A stretch of 64,000 nucleotides of DNA. Origin: Nilaparvata lugens (taxonomy: Eukaryota > Arthropoda > Insecta > Hemiptera > Delphacidae). Positions within the stretch are counted from its first letter, which is position 1, and the number at the start of each line of letters is the position of its first letter. A model generated the notes under the pieces. It worked only from the letters and a program-made list of their open reading frames with translations. It ran no database searches and was not told the DNA's origin. The stretch spans positions 744,001 to 808,000 of the forward strand of contig NC_052517.1 of the NCBI RefSeq assembly GCF_014356525.2, given 5' to 3'. Shown one piece after another: positions 11,478-23,200 of this stretch. The position numbers and the translations under genes were made by a program.

Positions 11478-11614
11478 GACAAGCTAGCTTTGATGTAGAG
11501 GTGCCCCTGCACTGCACCCTGGCTCGGTGCTCTTGGAATTGCTCGACAAAGTGGAACACCGTATGACAAAGTCCGCACACAAACACGTCCAACTCCTCGA
11601 GGTCTTCCTCTAGT
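11478..11614 (-). CDS. zinc-finger protein, exon with C2HC finger (predicted)
   Basis: On the minus strand a CATTTGGCAG acceptor leads into about 45 codons: an acidic start (LEEDLEELDVFV), then CGLCHTVFHFVEQFQEH with spacing C-x2-C-x12-H-x5-C. That spacing fits a C2HC-type zinc finger. A strong GTGAGT donor follows TTGTC. The entry phase is 2 and the exit phase 1; the next known exon (7695) needs phase 2, so an intervening exon may be missing, possibly in the nearby N gap. Local GC content is above background. Membership of the same gene is inferred from strand, position and zinc-finger type. The acceptor sits directly against GATACAC-type repeats. Confidence 0.6.
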
Positions 11615-11615
11615 C

Positions 11616-12450
11616 TGCCAAATGATACACAACGATCGTAAATGATACACAACTAGCAGCGAAAATGATACAGAAACCATAGAGTAACATAGCGTAAGTA
11701 GATATCCCATGGTATAGGGCGTTATATGTCGCAACTTTTACTGTTATCTCAGGCCGATTACTGTCGATTATGTCGACTTTTACTGTTTTAACCGGGTAAG
11801 AGTGTATGAAAGGCACAATATGAGAGACGGCCAGCGTCATAAAGCTTCACAGGGAGAACTACATGGAATATCAGCTTGAGATAACAGTAAAAGTTGCGAC
11901 ATACAAAACGCCCTATATCATGGGATATCTATTATGCTATTGTTTTCTCTATGCAGAAACTACCATAAATGATACACAACTAGCAAAAAAATGATACACA
12001 ACCACCGTAAATGATACACAAGTAGCAGAAAAATGACACAGAAACCAGCAGATAAAATAATATACAATAGTGAATTAATGACTGTATTCGATTACCATTG
12101 GTGTTGCTATCCTTGTCTATCATTCGACAAGCAGATAGCGCTATCCTTTTCACAAACTATGAATGATACAGAAGCAAACCGTAAAAGATACACAACTGGC
12201 AGAAAAAATAATACAAATAACAAAATTGATACAGAAGCTAGCAGAAAAATATACTATAGTGAGGTCGACGTTATAATGCATGTATTCGATTACCATTGGT
12301 GTTGCTATCCTTGTCTATCATTCGACAAAGTAGATAGCGCTATCCTTTTCACAAACTGTGAATGATACACAACTGGCAGAAAAATGATACTATAACAAAA
12401 TGATACAGAAGTTAATAGAAAATATACTACGTTATGACAGTATTTGATTA
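11616..12450. repeat. mixed GATACAC repeats and MITE fragments
   Basis: Irregular copies of AAATGATACACAACTAGCAG and AAATGATACAGAAACC occur at 11620-11670, 11965-12045, 12160-12240 and 12360-12415. They alternate with a family S MITE (11676-11955) and with repeated fragments carrying ATTGGTGTTGCTATCCTTGT (12095, 12295, 12455) related to the right part of family T MITEs. Open frames here come from these repeats. Confidence 0.7.
11676..11955. mobile_element. MITE family S, copy 2 (uninterrupted)
   Basis: It runs from CATAGAGTAACATAGCGTAA to GCTATTGTTTTCTCTATG, with inverted ends around TATCCCATGGTATAGGGCG and CGCCCTATATCATGGGATA. It is noncoding and about 280 bp. Confidence 0.8.
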
Positions 12451-12609
12451 ACATTGGTGTTGCTATCCTTATCCATCATTCGACAAAACATATAGGTCTA
12501 TCCTTTTCACACACTACACCAGTGCCAAATCGTTTGTAGACTTTGTAGAAGTTTGTACCAATGCGGAACTTCAAAACAGAGATAAACAAAGACAGACAAA
12601 AAAACTCAC

Positions 12610-12783
12610 CCTGAAGAAACTTGGGTTTTCTGTCAACGGCTTTGACTGTCCGAAGGAGAAACAGCTGAAGCGGCAACAGCTGCATTGTCAGCTGATTGGG
12701 ACGTCACTCAGCTGATTCCGCGTTGTCAGTTAGTGTGTACAGCAGTTCAGCTGTACTTGTCTTCTCATCTTCAACCACAGCGT
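12610..12783 (-). pseudogene. doubtful or damaged exon of the zinc-finger gene
   Basis: On the minus strand a TGTGTTGCAG acceptor and a CAGG/GTGAGT donor bound a GC-rich 174-bp block (58 codons long if in frame). All three frames carry a stop: TAA at codon 18, TGA at about codon 4 and TGA at about codon 26. Two stretches look protein-like, AVVEDEKTSTAELLYTLTDN in one frame and DNAAVAASAVSPSDSQS in another. This would fit an exon broken by two frameshifts, sequence errors, or alternative splice sites. The block is crowded with CAGCTG words. It may not be an exon at all. Confidence 0.3.
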
Positions 12784-13199
12784 CTGCAACACAACAAAAT
12801 CAAAAATATTTTAAAAATTAATTGAGATTTTTTCAAAATTATTAACGCTCTTGAGATACTAAAGCTGCGTTTACATCAAGTTATTAAAAAAAAAGTTTAT
12901 TTTTCAGTTCTTATAGATTCTATTAGATTAACGAAACTTGACAAACAAATTTGTGGCTTGGTGCAAGAACTACCTATGTCAAAATTTCTCACAAATCAGC
13001 TTAAAGTTCCTTGTATTTCAAACTACGGCATTTCTACGGAAATGCAGTGCAGAAGTCGACAATGGTAGTTCTGGCACGGAGTATGAATGACAATCTAAAA
13101 ACATAGTCTTTATTGGTAGTTTTCGCACTCTGAGATGGTAGACAAATTGATATTGACAATGGTAGACATCATGACATTGGTAGTATACATTGTATACAT
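12784..13199. other. intron, nothing certain
   Basis: AT-rich intron. Around 12950-13010 lies GGCTTGGTGCAAGAACTACC and flanking sequence, which recurs inverted at 45015-45055 and so is an old dispersed repeat. No coding frame was found. Confidence 0.5.
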
Positions 13200-13317
13200 T
13201 TTCATATTTGAAACGTTCAAGTAATGAATTATTATCTTAATTGACACCTGATTCATAAAAAATATGAATCTTTAACTACCACTGATACTCAGCTGTAGTC
13301 ATCACAGATGCTACAGG

Positions 13318-13500
13318 TTCAGAATCACCATACATGATACAGTATCAAAACACATGATACAGTATCAAAACACATGATACAGTATCAAAACACATGATAC
13401 AGTATCAAAACACATGATACAGTATCAAAACACATGATACAGTATCATCTCAACTTGATACACAAAACCATAATTTGATACAGAACTTTCAAACTTAGAA
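13318..13500. repeat. 20-bp GATACAGTATC minisatellite
   Basis: Six units of 20 bp (GATACAGTATCAAAACACAT), each containing the palindrome GATACAGTATC, then diverged units with TTGATACACAA. The same words form the subterminal part of family D elements elsewhere. A worn second copy is at 16185-16345. Confidence 0.85.
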
Positions 13501-13544
13501 TAAATTCTACAAACCATGGCATATCTTGCTATTGTATCTTTCGT

Positions 13545-13772
13545 GACGACTAGCAAGTAACCCGTGCTCCGCAAGGGTCCGATTAAAAACTTGACCTACA
13601 GAAATCTTGAAGAATTCAAATAGGCCTATAACCATCCTCGGTAATTAAGAATGTATATGCAAAATGTCAAGTTAATGAGTTGAGTAGTTGAGACGTGATG
13701 ATGCGTCATTCGTGAATTTCCTATCCCCTACCTGTATAAGCCAGTTCTTTCCTTTATTATATTACAGATTGA
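13545..13772. mobile_element. Helitron-like fragment, family M
   Basis: It begins CTAGCAAGTAACCCGTGCTC, which on the reverse strand ends in CTAG after a short GC-rich hairpin, as at Helitron 3' ends (tentative). Related copies are at 16425-16650, 45248-45480 and 45780-45960 on this strand, and inverted at 42745-42960. It is noncoding. Confidence 0.45.
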
Positions 13773-14036
13773 TCAGGGTTAGGTGGGCCGTCCAATTGAA
13801 CCGATTTCGTCCGAACTAGCATCGGCCGAAAACAACCGAACGATCCCCCAACAAAGAAAGCTATAGATGCTCGTCCTTTGCAACAGGTTCATACGTCCGT
13901 GCACGGCTGTCTCCGGCCGATCAAGTTTTCGATCCGAATTGAATGGGATTTTCCGGCTCTATCCGTCCGAATTCGAGCTGAGACAACATCATCCTAACCT
14001 CAACATTGTTTCACAGTCTTGTTTGTTTTTGTTTTT

Positions 14037-14989
<953 letters not shown>

Positions 14990-15359
14990 TTTTGAACTTG
15001 TATTGATTCATAAATCTTTTTTTATTATGTTTGTGAGTAAAGACACACAGAAGAATGACTTTGCCTACTAAATAGCTTGCCACTTCACTTTCTGGCAACC
15101 AGCCAACTACTGAACTAGACTGACGTAAACGGTCCCACAATGGACGACCGTGTTCGGCCGAATTAACGGCCGGCAGATTCGTCCGATCCAACGGCCGAAC
15201 GGATCGGTTGAATACGGTTCCAGTGGACGGTAATTTGATTTTTAGTGTCAACAACGTTTCTATAGTATTAACATATTGGTACCCTTTTTTACAGTAGATC
15301 AAACCAGTTTCACCAGTTGCACTTTTAAACCATACCCAATCACAAAAAATTTATTTGTA

Positions 15360-16044
15360 AATTTGATAAGTTAAGGATTTTTTTTTTTGCTGAGGGTGAT
15401 GCCCACATGAGCTCTAGGCTTGTGCATGGGTGATGAGGCGGATGATAATGAGAAATGAATGAACCTACAGTTTTAGGTAGGTTTTAAACCACTGGATAAT
15501 TTATTGAAAATTAAAACCATGAAGGGACACGGCTGTCTTAACCCGTGTTAATACCAGTTGTTATTTATGTAGCTTTAAACAAAACAAATTTTATATCATA
15601 ACCTCAACTAGGCTACAAAAAAAAACAAAACATTCGAAACACTACTTAAACTGAAATCTGATCTCAATATTACCAGTTGTTATTTATGTAGCTTAACAAA
15701 ACAAATTTTTATATCATAACCTCAACTAGGCCTACAAAAAAAACACATTTAAACACTACTTAAACTAAAATCGATCTCAATATTACCAGTTGTTTTTTAT
15801 GTAGCTTTAAACAAACAAATTTTATATCATAACCTCAACTAGGCCTACAAAAAAACCAAAAATTCAAAACACTACTTAAACTAAAATCCGATCTCAAGCT
15901 AATATAATGCAAATTTTACTAAATTATTATAATACCAAACAAAAATAGTCGAAAGCGTTCATAGACATAATGAACGAGTTCTCTTTCAAAATTAATACTT
16001 GAAATTAAGAAAAATAGTCAGTCACTGGATTCAAAAAGTAGGCA
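15360..16044. repeat. spacer with three ~120-bp tandem units
   Basis: Positions 15545-15900 hold three copies, about 115-125 bp apart, of ACCAGTTGTTATTTATGTAG through ATCATAACCTCAACTAGGC. The preceding 15360-15540 contains a dispersed-repeat word, GGTGATGCCCACATGAGCTC. No gene was seen. Confidence 0.8.
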
Positions 16045-17171
16045 ATAAAATTTTAGATTTGAAACGTCAAGTAATAAATTATCTTAATTAACACCTGATC
16101 ATAAAAAATATGAATCTTTAACCCCACTGAAACTCAGCTGTAGTCATCACAGATTGCTACAGGTTCAGAATCACCATAAGTACAGTATCAAAACATGATA
16201 CAGTATCAAAACCACATGATACAGTATAAAACACATGATACAGTATCAAACACATGATACAGTATCAAAACAATATGTTACAGTATCAAAACACATGATA
16301 CAGTATCAAAACACATGATACAATATCATCTCAACTGATACACAACACCATAATTGATACAAACTTTCAAAATTAGAATAAATTCTACAAACCATGGCAT
16401 ATCTTGCTCTTGTATCTTTCGTGACGACTAGCAAGTAACCGTGCTCCGCAAGGGTCCAATTAAAAACTGACCTACAGACATCTTGAAGAATTTAAAATAG
16501 GCCTATAACCATCCTCGGTTAATTAAGAATCTATATGCAAAATGTCAAGTTAATGAGTTGAGTAGTTGAGACGTGATGATGCGTCATTCGCAAATTTCCT
16601 ATCCCCTACGTGTATAAGCCAGCTCTTTCCTTTATTATATTACAGATTGATCAGGGTTAGGTGGGCCGTCCACTTGGACCGTCTTCGTCCGAACTAGCAT
16701 CGGCCGAAAACAACCAAAACTCGTCCGAACGATCCCCCAACAAACAAAGCTATAGATGCTCGTCCATTGCAACAGGTTCATACGGCCGTCTCCGGCCCAT
16801 CAGTTTCGATCCGAATGAATGGGATTTTCCGGCTCTATCCGTCCGAAGTCGAGCTCAGACAACATCATCCTAACTCAACATTGTTTCACAGTCTTGTATG
16901 TTTTTGTTTTTAACTTTCCTTGCCCTACTACCATAGGTAAGGAAAGTATTGCTTTCCAAAAAAAATAAGATACCCAATTTTAAGTTTTCTATACGTTTCA
17001 AGGTCCCCTGAGTCCAAAAACATGATTTTTGGTGTTGGTCTGTGTGTGTGTATGTATGTGTGTGTGTGTGTGTGTGTATATGTATGTGTGTGTGTGTGTA
17101 TGTATGTATGTGTGTGTGTGTTGTGTGTGGTGTGTGTGTGTGTGGGTGTGGTGGTGTGTGTGTGTGTGTGT

Positions 17172-17215
<44 letters not shown>

Positions 17216-18220
17216 TGTGAACACGATAACTCCATTCCTAATTCCGATTGACTTGAAATTTTAAACTTAAGGTCTTATTCCATGAGGATCCGACAATAAG
17301 AAATTCAATAAAATTCAATCAAGATGGCGGAAAAAATGACGGATAATTACTAAAAAAACATGTTTCCACGTTTTTTCAAAAACGGCTTTAACGATTTTCT
17401 TCAAATTTATACCATGGATAGCTATTCATAAGCCCTATCAACTGGCATGAGTCTCATTTCTGGGGAAATTCAGGGCTTCGTATTTCTCGAGAAAAATGGC
17501 GGATAATTACTAAAAAAACATGTTTTTCACGGTTTTCTCGAAAACGGCTTATTTTCTTCAAATTTATACCATGGATAGCTAGTCATAAGCCCTATCAACT
17601 GGCATGAGTCTATTTCCTGGGAAACTAATATGAGGTCCACCACATCCTTGAGAAATGGACTTTGTAACCTCTTCTGCACCAGAAGTAGGTAGGTAGAGCA
17701 GTTTATAAAAAGAACACAGTCAAGATAATATTCATCTGTAGAACAGCTGTTTTGACTACTTTTAAAAAAATCATCGAATTTCACAATTTACACAAAGGGA
17801 AAAGTACTCAAAAACAGGGGAAAACAATCATAATATACATATATACAGAAGTCTGATCGTAGTTGCAAATATGTTGCCGCCATTCGTCATTATGTTATTC
17901 CCCTAAATTATCCTCGTTTGAGAATGAGGCTTACAGTTCAATGAGCAAGGAAAGTTGTGTGATTGCGCCACACCAGATTTTTGAACTTGTATTGATTCAT
18001 AAATCTTTTTTTATTATGTTTGTGAGTAAAGACACACAGAAGAATGACTTTGCCTACTAAATAGCTTGCCACTTCACTTTCTGGCAACCAGCCAACTACT
18101 GAACTAGACTGACGAAAACGGTTCCAATAAACGACCGTGTTCGGCCGAATTAACGGCCGGCAGATTCGTCCGATCCAACAGCCGAACGGATCGGTTGAAT
18201 ACGGTTCCAGTGGACGGTTA
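16045..18220. repeat. segmental duplication, distal copy
   Basis: Second copy of the 13200-15235 block, with the same order of elements: GATAC array 16185-16345, family M fragment 16425-16650, family C element 16664-18218 and nested family A element 16912-17979. The nested elements differ in internal repeats and microsatellite, which hints at independent change or gene conversion. Confidence 0.75.
16912..17979 (-). mobile_element. family A element, reverse orientation, with internal repeats
   Basis: The ends match the family. A TG-rich microsatellite occupies 17041-17216. Positions 17310-17640 hold two copies of a roughly 150-bp block containing AAATGGCGGATAATTAC, the same block repeated about four times in the copy at 50441-51634. 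Confidence 0.75.
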
Positions 18221-19011
18221 CCCTACTTTCATATCCCTACGTGTATAAGACAATTTATTATTTCCTTATTATATTATTTATACATAGATAAACAATAACA
18301 AGATATGCCATGGTTTGTAGAGTAGAATTCATTCAAAGTTGCAAGTATTGTATCGATTATTGCACAATATTTGTTTGATTTTTTATGATTCTGCTGTTAT
18401 AAAATTTTGTAATTATTAGTTAAATTAATTTTAACTTTCTGTATTATTTCGAAAAACTATGTTTTTTTTTACTGTTTTGCAACTCTCACCAGCGGGCAAA
18501 TTTTCTTTTTGCTGGTGATGCCTAGATTTTATATTTTATTTAATTTTATTCAGTATATGTATGAGTAATATGCTTATTTATTTATATTTTAAATGATATG
18601 TATTATGCTGTGAAGCTATGGTGAAGTGATATTTTTGAGCTCAAAATTTAAGTGATTTTATTCTATTTTGTGAATATTTGAAGTTTGGTTTTTGTTTTAA
18701 CGGAAGTTTCATTATCAATCTATCTAAATTTGAAATTCTTTGTTTTATTCTGATTCATAGTTTCAGATTGAAGATTGGTGTTGAATTGAAGTGAACATAA
18801 CCTACATAATATTTGGACGATTGTGACAAAATCAGGAAATTGAAGAAGTTTTGGCAATAGCCTGTTTTTTCTTCCGACTATGTATTGTTCGCTCATCTAA
18901 TGAAAAATAAATAATAAAATAAATAAATAAATAAAATAAATAAAGATTTTGTAATATGTTTTGAATATTCGAATTGGCAATAAATGAAATGAATTTGGTG
19001 ATGTGTATAAA
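18221..19011. other. intron, AT-rich, with AAAT repeat
   Basis: No exon was recognised. Positions 18480-18535 hold the dispersed word TTTGCTGGTGATGCCTAGAT. An AAAT repeat at 18903-18952 may be the tail of a plus-strand retroelement 3' UTR, but no coding part is present. Confidence 0.5.
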
Positions 19012-19160
19012 GTTGAGTTGATACTGTATCATGCGTGGTCATACCATAGAGATACCTTATCATCATACCTAAGAAGATAAGTTTGCAAGTTTCGTATCAA
19101 ATTATGGTGTTGTGTATCAAGTTGAAATGATACTGTATCATGTGTTTGATAGTGTATCAT
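19012..19160. mobile_element. family D fragment abutting a splice donor
   Basis: GATACTGTATCATG words, AAGTTTCGTATCAAATTATG and GTTGTGTATCAAGTTG match the subterminal region of family D elements (compare 55560-55660). It ends within ten bases of the donor of the exon at 19169. Confidence 0.7.
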
Positions 19161-19168
19161 GCTCCTAC

Positions 19169-19435
19169 CTTGACTGAGTTCTCCCGTTGCAGCTTGTTAG
19201 CCCTGGCCTGTGCGGCTTGGAGGGCCTCGAACTGCTGTTGCCTGTACAGGCCACTCGGCCGGCCGACCGGTCGTTTGCCACCTGGTGACGTCATCGCCGC
19301 AGCTGCGGCGTTGCCAGCTTGCAGTGCTGCAAGGCTGCCACCTTGTGCAGCCGCTGCTGCCAGTGCCGACGCTGTAAACGGTTTGGGCAGGGCACCCTCG
19401 GTCAATACCCACTTCTTTTTGCCGTTAACAAATAC
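19169..19435 (-). CDS. zinc-finger protein, AT-hook exon
   Basis: A TTTTTGTACAG acceptor and an AAG/GTAGGA donor enclose 89 complete codons, phase 0 at both ends. The exon begins VFVNGKKKWVLTEGALPKPF, continues into an alanine-rich stretch, and then has GGKRPVGRPSGLYRQQQ. The core GRP flanked by basic residues is an AT-hook, a minor-groove DNA-binding motif. It ends in a Gln/Ala-rich, probably helical segment (FEALQAAQARANKLQREN). GC content is high against an AT-rich intron. The preceding intron contains the 108-copy satellite. One perfect TGACGTCA lies in the coding sequence at 19286. Confidence 0.8.
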
Positions 19436-19526
19436 CTGTACAAAAAGACAGTAATTAATCATTATTTTCACTATTTATTAATTATGAAAACAATTATAGT
19501 AAATTAATGAAAACAATACAAAAAAT

Positions 19527-20242
19527 CTGGTGTGGCGCACTCACACAACTTTCCTTGCCGTTATGAAAATTGATCACTGACGCTAGTGTTCCCGCGCATC
19601 TCAAGTCTACTATTCAAATATTTGAGCAGCTGGTGACAGGGCAATAACGCTGGAGACACATGAGGTCTGCTATCTCTTCATAGTGAATGATTTAATAGAA
19701 TCAACAATAATTTGCAATGAATAATTACATTTTTTTCGAATTTAAAGCTTATTTTCAATTTTAGGTGAAAATGTACTAAACATTATTGTAGAGATTTTCA
19801 TACTCAATCTACTCCACTTGATTTTTTTTGTTTCAATTGTATCTGAAGCCTGATAATTGGGAATCTATGCATTGATGGGGCGGAGCTCCTGAAGTTTTAC
19901 AGATATGGGACTTGTGGCAGTGAAGAGCTTATCGATGACTATTTAGGTATGAATTTGATCAAAATCGTTGGAGCCGTTTCCGAGAAAATCACGAAAAACC
20001 CTGTTTTGACAACATTTTCGCCTTTTAGCCGCCATCTTGAATTGCAATTTGATCGAAATTGTTCGTGTCGGGTCCTTATAGTGAAAGGACCTTAAGTTCA
20101 AATTTCAAGTCATCCGTTAATTGGGAGATGAGATATCGTGTACACAGACGCACATACACTCATACACACACACACACACACACACAGACCAATACCAAAA
20201 AACCACTTTTTTGGACTCAGGGGACCTTGAAACGTATAGAAA
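19527..20242 (+). mobile_element. family A element, left part at the satellite border
   Basis: It begins AATCTGGTGTGGCGCACTCA and runs through GGGGCGGAGCTCCTGAAG, an AC microsatellite at 20163-20186 and GGGGACCTTGAAACGTATAG, where the satellite begins. The missing 3' end reappears beyond the satellite at 35165-35541 with about 300 bp repeated. Confidence 0.8.
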
Positions 20243-23200
20243 TTAAATGCTGTAATTCACCCCGAAGACTTCTGCTACTGCAAATATTGACAACAGGGTA
20301 AACAGTTAGATGGAAATTCAATGAGCGCTACTATTCAAAAATTATTTATCAGCCCGGGAATCGAACCCAGTACCTCCAAATTAAATGCTGTAATTCACCG
20401 CGAAGACTTCTGCTACTGCAAATATTGACAACAGGGTAAACAGTTAGATGGAAATTCAATGAGCGCTACTATTCAAAAATTATTTATCAGCCCGGGAATC
20501 GAACCCAGTACCTCCAAATTAAATGCTGTAATTCACCGCGAAGACTTCTGCTACTGCAAATATTGACAACAGGGTAAACAGTTAGATGGAAATTCAATGA
20601 GCGCTACTATTCAAAAATTATTTATCAGCCCGGGAATCGAACCCAGTACCTCCAAATTAAATGCTGTAATTCACCGCGAAGACTTCTGCTACTGCAAATA
20701 TTGACAACAGGGTAAACAGTTAGATGGAAATTCAATGAGCGCTACTATTCAAAAATTATTTATCAGCCCGGGAATCGAACCCAGTACCTCCAAATTAAAT
20801 GCTGTAATTCACCGCGAAGACTTCTGCTACTGCAAATATAGACAACAGGGTAAACAGCTAGATGGAAATTCAATGAGCGCTACTATTCAAAAATTATTTA
20901 TCAGCCCGGGAATCGAACCCAGTACCTCCAAATTAAATGCTGTAATTCACCCCGAAGACTTCTGCTACTGCAAATATTGACAACAGGGTAAACAGTTAGA
21001 TGGAAATTCAATGAGCGCTACTATTCAAAAATTATTTATCAGCCCGGGAATCGAACCCAGTACCTCCAAATTAAATGCTGTAATTCACCCCGAAGACTTC
21101 TGCTACTGCAAATATAGACAACAGGGTAAACAGCTAGATGGAAATTCAATGAGCGCTACTATTCAAAAATTATTTATCAGCCCGGGAATCGAACCCAGTA
21201 CCTCCAAATTAAATGCTGTAATTCACCCCGAAGACTTCTGCTACTGCAAATATAGACAACAGGGTAAACAGTTAGATGGAAATTCAATGAGCGCTACTAT
21301 TCAAAAATTATTTATCAGCCCGGGAATCGAACCCAGTACCTCCAAATTAAATGCTGTAATTCACCGCGAAGACTTCTGCTACTGCAAATATTGACAACAG
21401 GGTAAACAGCTAGATGGAAATTCAATGAGCGCTACTATTCAAAAATTATTTATCAGCCCGGGAATCGAACCCAGTACCTCCAAATTAAATGCTGTAATTC
21501 ACCGCGAAGACTTCTGCTACTGCAAATATTGACAACAGGGTAAACAGTTAGATGGAAATTCAATGAGCGCTACTATTCAAAAATTATTTATCAGCCCGGG
21601 AATCGAACCCAGTACCTCCAAATTAAATGCTGTAATTCACCGCGAAGACTTCTGCTACTGCAAATATAGACAACAGGGTAAACAGTTAGATGGAAATTCA
21701 ATGAGCGCTACTATTCAAAAATTATTTATCAGCCCGGGAATCGAACCCAGTACCTCCAAATTAAATGCTGTAATTCACCCCGAAGACTTCTGCTACTGCA
21801 AATATTGACAACAGGGTAAACAGTTAGATGGAAATTCAATGAGCGCTACTATTCAAAAATTATTTATCAGCCCGGGAATCGAACCCAGTACCTCCAAATT
21901 AAATGCTGTAATTCACCCCGAAGACTTCTGCTACTGCAAATATAGACAACAGGGTAAACAGTTAGATGGAAATTCAATGAGCGCTACTATTCAAAAATTA
22001 TTTATCAGCCCGGGAATCGAACCCAGTACCTCCAAATTAAATGCTGTAATTCACCCCGAAGACTTCTGCTACTGCAAATATAGACAACAGGGTAAACAGT
22101 TAGATGGAAATTCAATGAGCGCTACTATTCAAAAATTATTTATCAGCCCGGGAATCGAACCCAGTACCTCCAAATTAAATGCTGTAATTCACCCCGAAGA
22201 CTTCTGCTACTGCAAATATTGACAACAGGGTAAACAGTTAGATGGAAATTCAATGAGCGCTACTATTCAAAAATTATTTATCAGCCCGGGAATCGAACCC
22301 AGTACCTCCAAATTAAATGCTGTAATTCACCCCGAAGACTTCTGCTACTGCAAATATAGACAACAGGGTAAACAGTTAGATGGAAATTCAATGAGCGCTA
22401 CTATTCAAAAATTATTTATCAGCCCGGGAATCGAACCCAGTACCTCCAAATTAAATGCTGTAATTCACCGCGAAGACTTCTGCTACTGCAAATATTGACA
22501 ACAGGGTAAACAGTTAGATGGAAATTCAATGAGCGCTACTATTCAAAAATTATTTATCAGCCCGGGAATCGAACCCAGTACCTCCAAATTAAATGCTGTA
22601 ATTCACCGCGAAGACTTCTGCTACTGCAAATATTGACAACAGGGTAAACAGTTAGATGGAAATTCAATGAGCGCTACTATTCAAAAATTATTTATCAGCC
22701 CGGGAATCGAACCCAGTACCTCCAAATTAAATGCTGTAATTCACCGCGAAGACTTCTGCTACTGCAAATATTGACAACAGGGTAAACAGTTAGATGGAAA
22801 TTCAATGAGCGCTACTATTCAAAAATTATTTATCAGCCCGGGAATCGAACCCAGTACCTCCAAATTAAATGCTGTAATTCACCGCGAAGACTTCTGCTAC
22901 TGCAAATATTGACAACAGGGTAAACAGTTAGATGGAAATTCAATGAGCGCTACTATTCAAAAATTATTTATCAGCCCGGGAATCGAACCCAGTACCTCCA
23001 AATTAAATGCTGTAATTCACCGCGAAGACTTCTGCTACTGCAAATATTGACAACAGGGTAAACAGTTAGATGGAAATTCAATGAGCGCTACTATTCAAAA
23101 ATTATTTATCAGCCCGGGAATCGAACCCAGTACCTCCAAATTAAATGCTGTAATTCACCGCGAAGACTTCTGCTACTGCAAATATAGACAACAGGGTAAA

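Noticed and set aside
11474..11734. Overlapping minus-strand frame with a Leu/Val-rich start
   Set aside because: It runs through the acceptor and into a family S MITE; the alternative frame with the C2HC finger is better supported.
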